The notes under the pieces were generated by a model. That model did not search any database. It saw only the letters and a program-made list of their open reading frames with translations, and was not told the origin of the DNA. This document shows positions 1 to 8,621 of a DNA stretch of 24,568 nt, in pieces; within the stretch, counting starts at the first letter, position 1; each line of letters opens with the position of its first letter. Made by a program: the position numbers and the translations under genes. Origin of the DNA: a virus; the IMG/VR virus record IMGVR_UViG_3300008219_000094, positions 1-24,568 of that record; one strand, written 5' to 3'.

Positions 1-648
1 CACGACGTTAAATTCTTTGGGGCCACTTCTGGTAGGTATATGTTATGGGACGAGTCTGCTGATACTTTACTCCTCCCAGATAATGTAAAAGCTTCTTTTG
101 GAACAGGCTCCGACTTACAAATTTATCACGATGGTTCACATTCTTATATCTCTGATGGAGGAACTGGTTCTTTAGTTATCAAAGCAACTGATCTTTATTT
201 ACAGGATGCTGACGGTGATAGGTTTTTATTCGGAGATCAGGGTGGGGCAGTAGAGCTTTATCATAATGCAAGTGCAAGACTTACGACAACTGCAAATGGT
301 GCTTCTATAACAGGAACTTTGCTGGCAACAACAGACACTGATACGAGTAATACAGGTAGTGTGACGTTAGACTTTAGCACCAATCAGAATTTTGTCCTGA
401 CGTTCACGGGCAATGTAACTTTGGCAAATCCATCCACAGAACAGGTTGGGCAGGCTGGTGTGATAGTTTGTATTCAGGACGGGACTGGAAGCAGAACCCT
501 CAGTCTTGGAAGTCAGTATAAAACCGCTGGAGATGCTGGGATAACACTTAGTACCGCTGCCAATGCAGTTGATATTATACCCTATTTTGTCTCGGCGGCT
601 GATTCAATACTTATTGGTGCAGTTCAACTAGCCTTATCAGGAGCGTAA
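1..648 (+). CDS. Tail fibre / virion structural protein, 5'-truncated
   Basis: The reading frame is open from base 1, so the gene begins before the window; the ATG at 40 is internal, because the residues before it (HDVKFFGATSGRY) match the repeat that follows. About 215 residues remain. The N-terminal part has the repeated marine-phage fibre style (VKFFG, YMLWDESADTLLL, LQIYHDGSHSYI, VELYHNASARLTT), made of short beta-strand units. The last ~100 residues form a separate Thr/Ser/Gly-rich beta domain starting near TGSVTLDFSTNQNF, a C-terminal module I recognise from phage fibres. The likely role is in the fibre or appendage that contacts the host surface. The LamG/SPRY gene follows after 6 bases, consistent with a tail-fibre cassette. 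No catalytic motif is seen. The exact position in the virion is inferred. Confidence 0.75.
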   Translation, partial: HDVKFFGATSGRYMLWDESADTLLLPDNVKASFGTGSDLQIYHDGSHSYISDGGTGSLVIKATDLYLQDADGDRFLFGDQGGAVELYHNASARLTTTANGASITGTLLATTDTDTSNTGSVTLDFSTNQNFVLTFTGNVTLANPSTEQVGQAGVIVCIQDGTGSRTLSLGSQYKTAGDAGITLSTAANAVDIIPYFVSAADSILIGAVQLALSGA

Positions 649-654
649 TATCTG

Positions 655-3072
655 ATGACTATGTTTGGTTCACAATGGTTTGCTAGTCCTAGTTCAACAT
701 ATGAGATTGAGAAGAGCCTTTGCCTTAACTCTCCAGACAGTCCCTATCTGTCCAAAACTTTTGGTAGTGCTGGTAATCAAAAAACATGGACGTTTAGCTG
801 TTGGCTAAAATTGAGTAGGATGTTGACGGGAGACGGCAATTACGGAGGCTTGTTTAGGCAGGGCAATCACTATATCGGTTTTCGTAAAACAGCAGCACTG
901 GGTCGTGCTCATGTTAATGTATCCGGTGTGTGGTCTGGTTTTGGTGGAGCTGCTGACACACATTATCATCGTGACGCTACGGCTTGGTATCACTATGTAC
1001 TTACTTGGGATACAACTGAAAGCACAGCTGCAGATCGAATCAAAATATATGTTAACAACACATTATTAACCCTTGTAACGGAAGGTGGCACTCTTCCATC
1101 AGAAGACTATGATGGAGTGTGGATGGCTGCTTCAGCCCATGAGTTGTTTCGTGCATCAACAAGTGATGCTTATATTTTTGATGGATATGCTGCGGAACTT
1201 GTTGTGTGTGATGGCACCGCTTATACGCCTAGTAGTTTTGCCGAGACAAATGACGAAGGTGTTTGGGTTCCCAAAAAGATAAGCGGTTTATCTTTTGGGA
1301 CTAATGGCTTTCATTTAGATTTTAAAGACAGCAGTTCGTTAGGAAACGATGTTTCTGGAAATGATAATGATTGGACAGTAAATAATCTAGCCGCTGCAGA
1401 TCAGTCCACAGATACTCCTACGAATAATCACTGTACTTGGAACTCTAACTTTCCAAATGACAGCAATATTGTTTTAACCGAAGGAAATAGGAACTTCTCC
1501 CATACTGGTGGTGACCAGCGTAGCACAATTGGCACTATGTTTCCGCGTACAGGGAAGTGGTATTTTGAAGTTAAAATTGTGTCTATAGGAGGTAGTAGTC
1601 CTGCTGGCTTGGTTGGTATTTCACAAGCTGACGTAATATCTCAATTCGATCCGGGAGATGACCGTCACGATAAGACAGGAATTTCACTTGGGTATCGTTT
1701 AGGTGATGGTCAAACATATTTTAACAGTTCTACTGCCAGTTTTGGTGATAGTCTAACAACAAACGATATTTTAGGTATTGCATGGGATGCCGATAATGGA
1801 AAATGTTACTTTGCAAAAAATAATACATGGCAAAATTCTGGTGATCCTACTTCTGGGGCTACTGGTACAGGTGCTTTTAGTACTACATTGAGTTCTGATG
1901 GCCGTGCAGGTGGATGGGGTCCAACAGCAAGCAATGAGGCAAGTGATGTTTACGCGGGCCGTTTCGCAGAAGCAGAATGGAGCTACAGCCCTCCTACAGG
2001 CTACAAGGCTTTCTGTACGGCTAGTCTGGAAGAACCTGCACCGAAAGACGGATCGACTAATTTTCAGGCAGCACTCTTTACTGGGACTGGATCATCAAGA
2101 AGTGTCACTAATGACGGCAATTCAAATATGCAGCCAGATATGATTCTACTTACATCAAGAAGTGACGCATATAATAACGGTTTTTTTGATGCAGCCAGAG
2201 GAGTACAAAAAGAGTTACAGGCAAATTCAACTGCTGCTGAAACTACCTTAACTGCTGGAATAAGTGCATTTGATTCTGATGGTTTTAGCTTTAATGGTAC
2301 AAATTATAATACAAATACATATACTTTTGTAGCTTGGCAGTGGTCTGCTGGTAACTCGGGAGCATCAAATGAAGTTGGAGGCATAAACACAACGACTACT
2401 TATTCCGATGCTACTGCTGGCATTTCTATAAGTACTTATGAAGGGACAGGAAGCGCATCCACTATTGGGCATGGTTTAGGGGTTGCACCGACACTAATTA
2501 TGGTAAAGAACCGCGATGCGACGGATGCTTGGAAAGTGTATCATGCGGGAGTAGCCACAGATCCGCAAACCGATTATTTGGTATTAAATACTAATGCAGC
2601 ACCAGTAGATGATGCAACTGTTTGGAATGATACGGCACCCACAAGTACGGTGTTTTCAATAGGGACACATACGGACGTTAACACAAGTGGTGAAAGCTAT
2701 GTGTCTTATGCATTTGTTGAAGTTGACGGTTTTAGCAAGATCGGCGTTTTTACTGGGAATGCAAGTACTGATGGGCCATTTATATATACAGGATTCAAAC
2801 CAGCGTGGGTTATGTTAAAACGTACAGACAGTGCAGATAACTGGGTTATATGTGACAATAAAAGAAGCCCCTCCAATCCTGCTGCTTTACGACTATATCC
2901 TGACACCACTAATGCTGATATAAGCTCAACTACATTAGACTTCATCTCTGCTGGCTTCAAAATGAGAGCCAGTGATGGAGGAGTAAATGGTAGTGGTGGT
3001 ACATATGCAGTTGTTGCATTCGCAGAAAGTCCCTTTGGTGGTGATGGTGTTGCACCAGCTACAGCAAGATAG
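655..3072 (+). CDS. Large LamG/SPRY-domain tail adhesin-like protein
   Basis: This 805-residue protein has three visible parts. Residues ~20-235 resemble a LamG/concanavalin-like jelly roll (WTFSCWLKL, WYHYVLTWDTT, DRIKIYVNN, then the family signature FHLDFKDSSSLGNDVSGN). Residues ~298-425 are SPRY-like (KWYFEVKIVSIGG, GYRLGDGQ, ILGIAWDADNGKCYFAKN). Residues ~470-805 are a C-terminal module seen in other phage structural proteins (TFVAWQWSAGN, LIMVKNRDATDAW, ending VVAFAESPFGG). LamG and SPRY folds bind glycans or proteins, so a receptor-binding or decorating role on the tail is inferred. The ATG at 655 is preferred over the one at 661 because GGAG at 640-643 is better spaced for it. The gene is A+T-rich relative to the replication end of the window. 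No signal peptide or membrane segment is seen. Confidence 0.75.
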   Translation: MTMFGSQWFASPSSTYEIEKSLCLNSPDSPYLSKTFGSAGNQKTWTFSCWLKLSRMLTGDGNYGGLFRQGNHYIGFRKTAALGRAHVNVSGVWSGFGGAADTHYHRDATAWYHYVLTWDTTESTAADRIKIYVNNTLLTLVTEGGTLPSEDYDGVWMAASAHELFRASTSDAYIFDGYAAELVVCDGTAYTPSSFAETNDEGVWVPKKISGLSFGTNGFHLDFKDSSSLGNDVSGNDNDWTVNNLAAADQSTDTPTNNHCTWNSNFPNDSNIVLTEGNRNFSHTGGDQRSTIGTMFPRTGKWYFEVKIVSIGGSSPAGLVGISQADVISQFDPGDDRHDKTGISLGYRLGDGQTYFNSSTASFGDSLTTNDILGIAWDADNGKCYFAKNNTWQNSGDPTSGATGTGAFSTTLSSDGRAGGWGPTASNEASDVYAGRFAEAEWSYSPPTGYKAFCTASLEEPAPKDGSTNFQAALFTGTGSSRSVTNDGNSNMQPDMILLTSRSDAYNNGFFDAARGVQKELQANSTAAETTLTAGISAFDSDGFSFNGTNYNTNTYTFVAWQWSAGNSGASNEVGGINTTTTYSDATAGISISTYEGTGSASTIGHGLGVAPTLIMVKNRDATDAWKVYHAGVATDPQTDYLVLNTNAAPVDDATVWNDTAPTSTVFSIGTHTDVNTSGESYVSYAFVEVDGFSKIGVFTGNASTDGPFIYTGFKPAWVMLKRTDSADNWVICDNKRSPSNPAALRLYPDTTNADISSTTLDFISAGFKMRASDGGVNGSGGTYAVVAFAESPFGGDGVAPATAR

Positions 3073-3081
3073 GAGAAGATC

Positions 3082-3651
3082 ATGTGGCGTGAAATAGAAA
3101 CTGGGAATCTTGTAAATGCTGGTTCCTCATGGACAGATGCTAGTGGAATAACTCATCCGCGCAACTGGCACATCTGGTCAGCGGATGAGAAAAAAGCTGC
3201 AGGTCTGGAAGAGATTATCCCTGATCCTATTCCGAATAGCATAACATGGTGGTTCACTCAGGATGCGGCTGGCAAAGTAACGAAAACAGCCAAGAACCTA
3301 GACGATGTAAATGCGACAGATGTTGACACGGGAGAATTACTAAAGGATGAAAAGGGTAATCAGGTTGTTAATTTTGGAGTTAAATCTGTTTTAATTGACC
3401 AAGTGAAGAAGCAACAGGGTGACTTTTTAGCACAGACTGATTGGGCCGTCATTCGTAAAGCAGACAAAGGTACTGCAATTCCAAGTAACATCCAGACTTG
3501 GCGGGATGCGATCCGCACTAAAGCTACTGCGATGGAAGATGCCATTAAGGGTGCAGCGGACACAGCAGCAGTAGAAGCATTGTTTGTTACATGGGATAGC
3601 GAAGGAAACAAGACAGGCATTTTGTACGATTGGCCTGAACTAGCTGAGTAG
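3082..3651 (+). CDS. Putative tail-fibre assembly chaperone-like protein
   Basis: A 189-residue soluble protein directly after the adhesin gene, with AGGAGA just before the ATG. Its N-terminal half is Trp-rich (WREIE, SSWTDASG, NWHIWSADEK). The C-terminal half carries a pattern I know from phage tail-assembly proteins of this kind: a helix ending in LAQTDWAVIRKADKGTAIP, then a helical stretch WRDAIRTKATAMEDAI. Such proteins usually help fold or attach fibre subunits and lie just downstream of the fibre gene, as here. Assignment is by pattern and position; no catalytic residues are visible. It could instead be a minor structural protein. Confidence 0.55.
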   Translation: MWREIETGNLVNAGSSWTDASGITHPRNWHIWSADEKKAAGLEEIIPDPIPNSITWWFTQDAAGKVTKTAKNLDDVNATDVDTGELLKDEKGNQVVNFGVKSVLIDQVKKQQGDFLAQTDWAVIRKADKGTAIPSNIQTWRDAIRTKATAMEDAIKGAADTAAVEALFVTWDSEGNKTGILYDWPELAE

Positions 3652-3661
3652 GAGGAGTGTC

Positions 3662-4108
3662 ATGCGATTACTCCCGTTGATCTTTATTCTAGTCATGCTG
3701 TCGCCTGTAAAGGCTACTGCTACACATTTATCGGGATCGTCGCTCCCAAACCATGAACAAAGCATTCAACAAGGTCACCCTTGTAAATTTGCTGGTCGCG
3801 CTTTGGAAAACATCACGAATTTTTTTAAGTATAAATGGGCCGCAAAATATAGGGATTTGCAAGAAGAAGCTGTTCAGGCTTGGATAAAGCATCATTCCCT
3901 AGAAAACATGAACATAACGTTTGTGCGTGTATTTGCATCCCACATGCAACAAAAACTAGCTGTAGTTTCTGCTACAGAAGCCCCTCTTTTTAACGGACAG
4001 AAGTTTCCTTCTCTGTATTGCATAGTTCCGATACAGAGCCAGCTTGTTAAAACATATACTAAGAGCGAGCTTGCCAACATACTGAGGCAACAGGAGAAGG
4101 ACATCTAG
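3662..4108 (+). CDS. Small exported protein of unknown function
   Basis: I do not recognise this 148-residue protein. It starts with a convincing signal peptide: a short basic start (MR), a hydrophobic core (LLPLIFILVML), and an Ala-Thr-Ala site near residues 18-20 for cleavage by signal peptidase I. The mature part has two cysteines (C41 and C120) that could form a disulfide outside the cytoplasm, and an amphipathic helical centre (YRDLQEEAVQAWIKHH). GGAGGAG precedes the ATG. It sits inside the tail cassette between the chaperone-like protein and the hub-like protein. An exported, disulfide-capable phage protein could act in superinfection exclusion, envelope disruption at lysis, or as a virion part that reaches the periplasm; none of these is shown by the sequence. 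No lipobox or second membrane segment is seen. Confidence 0.7.
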   Translation: MRLLPLIFILVMLSPVKATATHLSGSSLPNHEQSIQQGHPCKFAGRALENITNFFKYKWAAKYRDLQEEAVQAWIKHHSLENMNITFVRVFASHMQQKLAVVSATEAPLFNGQKFPSLYCIVPIQSQLVKTYTKSELANILRQQEKDI

Positions 4109-4109
4109 T

Positions 4110-6383
4110 ATGCCTTTAGTAAAGTACGTCTTTAATCCGGGGGTCAACAGAGAGTCTACGTCATACAGTAGCGAAAACAGTTGGTACGATTCAAATTTGA
4201 TACGGTTCCGTAAGGGCCGACCAGAAAAAATGGGAGGTTGGTCGAACCTAACCGAAAATACGTTTGTAGGAACGCCGAGGTCACTCTTTACATGGGCCGC
4301 ATTGGACGGTTCTAAATACATGGCAATGGGCACTGAAGCAAAGTATTACATTGAAGAAGGGGGTGCCTTTAATGACATTACGCCTATACGAAAGACAGCT
4401 ACGGGAACGGCCACATTTTCAGCCACAAATGGGTCTGCGACCATAACAGTAACTGATTCCGGACATGGAGCCCTTGCCGGTGATTATGTCTCCTTTACGC
4501 TGGCGGCATCTCTTGGGGGTAACATCACAGCAGGCGTCCTTAATATCGAGTTTGAAATTCAAACAGTCCCCACCTCTAATACCTATACAATAACGGCTTC
4601 TGCTACAGCCAACGCTTCAGACAGCGGTAACGGAGGCGCTGCTACGGTGGCTAAGTACCAACTAAATAAAGGACTTACTGTACAGTCCTCCGGAACAGGG
4701 TTTGGCACAGCCAACTTTGGAGGCACCGTAGCAGGGGTTTCTGAAACAACACTTAACGGTGCTATAACAGATGCCGCCGCAACTTCTTTCGCACTAACCA
4801 GTGCTACAGACTTTGAGACAGCTTCTACAACTATTTCTGCCAATGTTGCCGTGGACGAAACAGGTAGTATTACCGTGGCGAGTGCTTCCGGCCTACCTTC
4901 TGTAGGAACTATAAAAATAGGTAGCGAAAATATACGCTACGCTTCCAAATCCGGAAATGTGCTAAACGATCTAAGCAGAGGCTCAGATGGAACTACCGCA
5001 GCAGCGCACACCAGCAGTGCTGGTGTTACGTTTGTAGGTTTAATACTAATAGATCAAGAGCTTATTCTATACACAGGTAAATCCACTAACACTATAGATG
5101 CAGGAGTGGTCAGAGGAGCCCGAGGAACCACTGCGGCAACACATGCCGATGGCGCTGCTGTACTAGAGGCAAATTCCTTTGTAACGTTTGGTGGTGCCTC
5201 TTCTATTACTACCACAGATGTTTTACGTTTATGGCAACAGGACAACTGGGGAGAGGACCTTATATTTAATGTGGTAGATGACACCCCTTACTATTGGGAC
5301 AAAACGCTCGGCCTTTCTACAAGAGGAACGACCTTTGCCTCTCAATCAGGTGCTTCGGATGCGCCAACAAAGGTCCGACAACTTCTAGTATCCGGCACGG
5401 ACAGGCATGTTATTGCATTGGGTTCAAATGCGCTAGGTTCCGTTGACCAAGACCTCCTTTTGGTCCGGTGGTCAGACCAAGAATCTCCTTTTGACTGGAC
5501 TCCACAAACTACGAACACAGCAGGAAGCCAGCGCCTTTCTACAGGCTCTGAAATTATCTGTGGTATACGAACAAGGCAGGAGACCCTTATCTGGACAGAT
5601 TCCTCCCTGTATGCCATGAGGTTTACAGGGCCTCCCTTTACTTTTGGATTTGCCTTGGTGTCCATGGGGGTTAAGGCTCTAAACATAAACTCGGTAGTCT
5701 CTGTAGGGGACCGTGTGTTCTGGATGGACAACGAGAATTTTTATGCATGGACAGGTAGTCTTCAGGTTTTGCCCTGCACCGTTCTCCGATATGTTTTTGA
5801 CGACATTAATCTGGAGCAAGCTAGAAAATTCTTTGCCTGTTCCAATAGACTATTTGACGAGATTTTGTTTTTTTATGCATCGTCTTCTTCTGATGAGATT
5901 GATCGCTATGTCAAGTTTCAATACACAGATAACACCTGGGATATAGGGACACTCTCCAGAACAGCTTGGGTAGATTCCGATATTCACAGCAATCCGAGAG
6001 GCGCTGGAGCTTCTGGGGGGACGGAGTTAGTTTACGTACATGAGAATACGGACAATGACGACGGGTCTGCTATGGATTCCTTCATAGAAACGGCTGATTT
6101 TGACATTGAAGATGGCAATAATTTTATGTTCGTCTCGGAAATCATTCCTGACATTGTACTGTCTGGTACGGACCCTACGGTCAGTTATGTTATAAAAACA
6201 AGAAACTATCCGAATGATTCATTAGCCACAGCGGCTACAGCAACGGTGACCTCTTCTACTCAGAAGTCAGATATAAGGTGCCGTGGAAGAACAGTGACTA
6301 TGAGAGTAGCCAGTAATGCTGTGAACACAGCTTGGACATTGGGGGATACACGACTAGCCATACGCCCTGATGGGAGAAGATAG
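4110..6383 (+). CDS. Phage stabilisation / tail hub-like protein (P22 gp10-like) with repeat insertion
   Basis: A 757-residue protein. The N-terminus (GVNRESTSYSSENSWYDSNLIRFRKGRPEKMGGW) and the C-terminal half (VFWMDNENFYAWTG, CSNRLFDEILFFY, YVKFQYTDNTWDIGTL) resemble the packaged-DNA stabilisation family of podoviruses (P22 gp10 type), which plugs the portal-tail channel after packaging. P22 gp10 is about 470 residues. The extra length is explained by residues ~95-350, which are Ala/Thr/Ser-rich beta modules (GDYVSFTLAASLGG, YTITASATANASDSGNGG) followed by two imperfect tandem units of about 41 residues. The C-terminus (IIPDIVLSGTDPTVSYVIKTRNYPN) reads as another beta domain. AGGAGAAGGA precedes the ATG, and the stop codon overlaps the next gene's GTG by one base. 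The family call is from memory of patterns and needs a profile search. Confidence 0.6.
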   Translation: MPLVKYVFNPGVNRESTSYSSENSWYDSNLIRFRKGRPEKMGGWSNLTENTFVGTPRSLFTWAALDGSKYMAMGTEAKYYIEEGGAFNDITPIRKTATGTATFSATNGSATITVTDSGHGALAGDYVSFTLAASLGGNITAGVLNIEFEIQTVPTSNTYTITASATANASDSGNGGAATVAKYQLNKGLTVQSSGTGFGTANFGGTVAGVSETTLNGAITDAAATSFALTSATDFETASTTISANVAVDETGSITVASASGLPSVGTIKIGSENIRYASKSGNVLNDLSRGSDGTTAAAHTSSAGVTFVGLILIDQELILYTGKSTNTIDAGVVRGARGTTAATHADGAAVLEANSFVTFGGASSITTTDVLRLWQQDNWGEDLIFNVVDDTPYYWDKTLGLSTRGTTFASQSGASDAPTKVRQLLVSGTDRHVIALGSNALGSVDQDLLLVRWSDQESPFDWTPQTTNTAGSQRLSTGSEIICGIRTRQETLIWTDSSLYAMRFTGPPFTFGFALVSMGVKALNINSVVSVGDRVFWMDNENFYAWTGSLQVLPCTVLRYVFDDINLEQARKFFACSNRLFDEILFFYASSSSDEIDRYVKFQYTDNTWDIGTLSRTAWVDSDIHSNPRGAGASGGTELVYVHENTDNDDGSAMDSFIETADFDIEDGNNFMFVSEIIPDIVLSGTDPTVSYVIKTRNYPNDSLATAATATVTSSTQKSDIRCRGRTVTMRVASNAVNTAWTLGDTRLAIRPDGRR
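4905..5162 (+). repeat. Two imperfect protein-level repeats inside the hub-like gene
   Basis: Residues 266-306 and 310-351 of the 757-residue protein align by eye. Each has a short strand (TIKIGSENIRY versus LILIDQELILY), a turn, then a conserved end (SRGSDGTTAAAH versus VRGARGTTAATH) and a closing small-residue stretch (SSAGV versus DGAAV). The DNA is diverged, so this is an old duplication rather than a recent one. Confidence 0.7.
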
Positions 6384-6550
6384 TGGCTTCTTTACTCGAC
6401 CATAACCTACCAAGTATTCCGAAAGAATACGACTCTGAGGTTTTTATAAGAATTCTACGGGACTTGGAGATGGCGCTTACAAAAATAGATTTTCCCGCTG
6501 TTGTTAGTGGGGTGGACGAAACCAATGCTTTAAGCTGGTTTATGGAGTGA
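6383..6550 (+). CDS. Small 55-residue virion-module protein, GTG start
   Basis: A short gene starting at GTG 6383, which shares its first base with the upstream TAG (TAGTG), and ending in TGA at 6548-6550. A good ribosome site (GGGAGAAGA, 6372-6380) sits just upstream, so translation is probably coupled to the hub-like gene. The product is MASLLDHNLPSIPKEYDSEV followed by an acidic amphipathic helix (FIRILRDLEMALTKI) and ends SWFME. It fills the space between two structural genes exactly, with one base before the next ATG, which supports it as a real gene. No family is recognised; size and place suggest a minor structural or joining protein. Confidence 0.7.
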   Translation: MASLLDHNLPSIPKEYDSEVFIRILRDLEMALTKIDFPAVVSGVDETNALSWFME

Positions 6551-6551
6551 C

Positions 6552-6872
6552 ATGGCTTCTGCGTACAAAAATGTAGCTACTTTGGTTGGAGCAACAGGAG
6601 ACGTGACTATTTATACCTGTCCCAGCGCCACTGAGGCTGTTGTAAAAAACCTTAATTTGTACAATAATCATAGTGGAGCTGTGGTGGTTTATACCAAAAT
6701 AAATGACAGCTCCTCTTCGACGCTGGTTATACTGGATCAAACCAGTATGGCTGCCGCTGCCGACACGTCCCTCTCCGGTCCTTTCGTATTAGAGACGGGT
6801 GATACGCTCCAGTTAAACTGCGATACTGCAAGCAAGATATACGCATTTGCAAGCGTACTAGAGGTCTCTTGA
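6552..6872 (+). CDS. Conserved small virion-associated protein (hypothetical)
   Basis: A 106-residue protein with a beta-rich, low-charge pattern (VATLVGATGDVTIYTCPS, AVVKNLNLYNNHSGAVVVYTKIN, ending GDTLQLNCDTASKIYAFASVLEVS). Short proteins of this style are common beside tail and internal virion genes in marine podoviruses, possibly as decoration or adaptor subunits; that role is inferred. GGAG at 6544-6547, inside the end of the previous gene, serves the ATG. No signal peptide, membrane segment or catalytic motif is seen. Confidence 0.65.
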   Translation: MASAYKNVATLVGATGDVTIYTCPSATEAVVKNLNLYNNHSGAVVVYTKINDSSSSTLVILDQTSMAAAADTSLSGPFVLETGDTLQLNCDTASKIYAFASVLEVS

Positions 6873-6873
6873 T

Positions 6874-8619
6874 ATGTTACAAACACATATAGAATCTAAG
6901 AACGGTCTGCAGTCTTTTATAGAGGCTTCCCCTGAAGAGGAGTTGTCTCCTTTGGGAATTGCTTCTATCCAAGGTCAGATGAAAAAGATGGCAGATTTTG
7001 GGCGAAACGGTGATATTTACGTGGTCCATGCTGCCGAGGGCGAGACCGTTATTCCACTAGAAGTTTTAAACGCTAATCCAAAGGTAAGGGATCTTCTCTT
7101 CACTCAGATGACAGAGATGGGACTTGATCCGGAAAGATATGTCGTTGGAAATGAGTTAAACAGCCTTAATCCTGTCACAGGGGCACCTGAGTTCTTCTTT
7201 AGCCGAATTTTCAAGAGCGTAAAGAAGCGTGTCAAAAAGTTACGGGGCACCGGAGTATTTACAACCCTCTTGCCACTCCTAGGGCAGGAGATAGGAGTTC
7301 CCGGAGGCCCTCAGTTCCTGAGACCGGGCACAGCTGGTTCCAACTTGATTTGGGGCATGTTGGGAGAGTATCTGGAGCAGGGAAAAGATTTTGATCCGAA
7401 AAAAACCGCCAAGCGTCTGGCTCTGAATTTGGCTAAGGGTGTGGCTCTCAAGGGTGGTCTGAACATACTCGCGGGGCGGGACACTCTTGAGGGAATAGAC
7501 TCCAGCTATTTCACAGGAGAGGGGTATGAAAGTACCGCTGAGAGATTCGGCTTTGGTGACAAGGCAGAAAACATTGGTGCGCTAGAGGCACAAGCAGCGC
7601 TCAGGGAAGATCTCCCTAGCGTAGAAAGACCGGTCCCAGTAATCGAAACAAGACCTCAGTATCTTGGTAACGCTTACACACAACAACCACCCAGCAGCAG
7701 AGGCGAGGATATCCTCGTAGGTAGTGAGGGTGGAGACCAACTACGCCGCACAGGACTCGAACAGCCTTATACAACACAGACGCATAGACCGGGGGATAGA
7801 CCCGGGTCTAGACTCCCGACCACAGATCCGGATGCTGCTGCTCTTTATCAGCAGAATTTAGCTAAACTAAGACTAAACGCTGCAGCAAGAGCATCGGGTA
7901 CAGACAGCCGTGTAGACGCTCGTACGTCTGTAGACACTCCAGAAGTTACAGCGTCCCAAGATCCTTTGCTTAAACGTTATGTAGACAAAATGGCTGTTCA
8001 TAACATAGACCCCAGCTCTAATTTGGGGCGTGATGTGTATAAACAGATGCTAGAAGAGGAAGCAGCAGCAAACAAGACAGGGTTGTTTGGCTTTAAGGGT
8101 CCGCTGGGACTTCCGAGCCTAGCAAGAACCATTGACGAGGATTGGGCTTCAGAGAACAAGGGTCTTACCAATTTAATAGACCTAGGACTGTACGGAACCG
8201 CTGGTTACTTGGGCGCGAAAGAAGCAGGTTTGTTTGACGTTGACGACGACGATAGAGATCAGCCCACTGAGAAGGACCTTGCCGGTTTTGTCGATAGAGA
8301 AACAGGGGCCGACCTTCTTGCAGCAAATCCTGAAAAATACAGGCTTCCAGAAGAGGCTCTGGACCCGACCCTGTTTGCCAGTGCAGCTAAGGGCGGCATG
8401 GTACAGAAAATGGCAACCGGCGGTTTCCCGAGAAGACAGCTTCTTGTTGAGGGGCCCGGAACCGGGACTTCTGATGAAATACCCGCCATGCTCTCTGATG
8501 GAGAGTTTGTTATGACCAATAGGGCAGTAGAAGGGGCAGACCCTTCCGGTAACGGGGACAGATATGCCGGGGCCAAGAACCTTTACGGCATGATGCGTAA
8601 TTTTGAGATGAGGGCCTGA
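6874..8619 (+). CDS. Large virion structural protein, possible ejection protein
   Basis: A 581-residue protein of a type I recognise from marine podoviruses without a biochemical function. Near the N-terminus is a conserved-looking block (GDIYVVHAAEGETVIPLEVL, then MTEMGLDPERYVVGNELNSLNP). It is followed by a strongly basic stretch (KSVKKRVKKLRGTG) and Gly/Leu-rich segments with an amphipathic look. The middle (~250-370) is polar, Pro/Arg/Asp-rich and probably flexible. A second hydrophobic stretch (LIDLGLYGTAGYLGAKEAGLF) lies near residue 440. The C-terminus has the characteristic string KGGMVQKMATGG, then TSDEIPAMLSDGEFVMTNRAV, common in this phage group. GAGG upstream supports the ATG. First of five consecutive genes whose products look like internal virion or ejection proteins. 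Confidence 0.65.
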   Translation: MLQTHIESKNGLQSFIEASPEEELSPLGIASIQGQMKKMADFGRNGDIYVVHAAEGETVIPLEVLNANPKVRDLLFTQMTEMGLDPERYVVGNELNSLNPVTGAPEFFFSRIFKSVKKRVKKLRGTGVFTTLLPLLGQEIGVPGGPQFLRPGTAGSNLIWGMLGEYLEQGKDFDPKKTAKRLALNLAKGVALKGGLNILAGRDTLEGIDSSYFTGEGYESTAERFGFGDKAENIGALEAQAALREDLPSVERPVPVIETRPQYLGNAYTQQPPSSRGEDILVGSEGGDQLRRTGLEQPYTTQTHRPGDRPGSRLPTTDPDAAALYQQNLAKLRLNAAARASGTDSRVDARTSVDTPEVTASQDPLLKRYVDKMAVHNIDPSSNLGRDVYKQMLEEEAAANKTGLFGFKGPLGLPSLARTIDEDWASENKGLTNLIDLGLYGTAGYLGAKEAGLFDVDDDDRDQPTEKDLAGFVDRETGADLLAANPEKYRLPEEALDPTLFASAAKGGMVQKMATGGFPRRQLLVEGPGTGTSDEIPAMLSDGEFVMTNRAVEGADPSGNGDRYAGAKNLYGMMRNFEMRA

Positions 8620-8621
8620 CC

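Noticed and set aside
3956-4333. A 125-codon minus-strand frame spanning the junction of the exported protein and the hub-like gene
   Set aside because: It crosses two supported + strand genes and their ribosome site, and has no domain or promoter.
7797-7810. A 14-base perfect palindrome TAGACCCGGGTCTA within the 581-residue protein gene
   Set aside because: Roughly one perfect palindrome of this length is expected by chance in a window of this size. It lies in coding sequence with no T-run or regulatory context.
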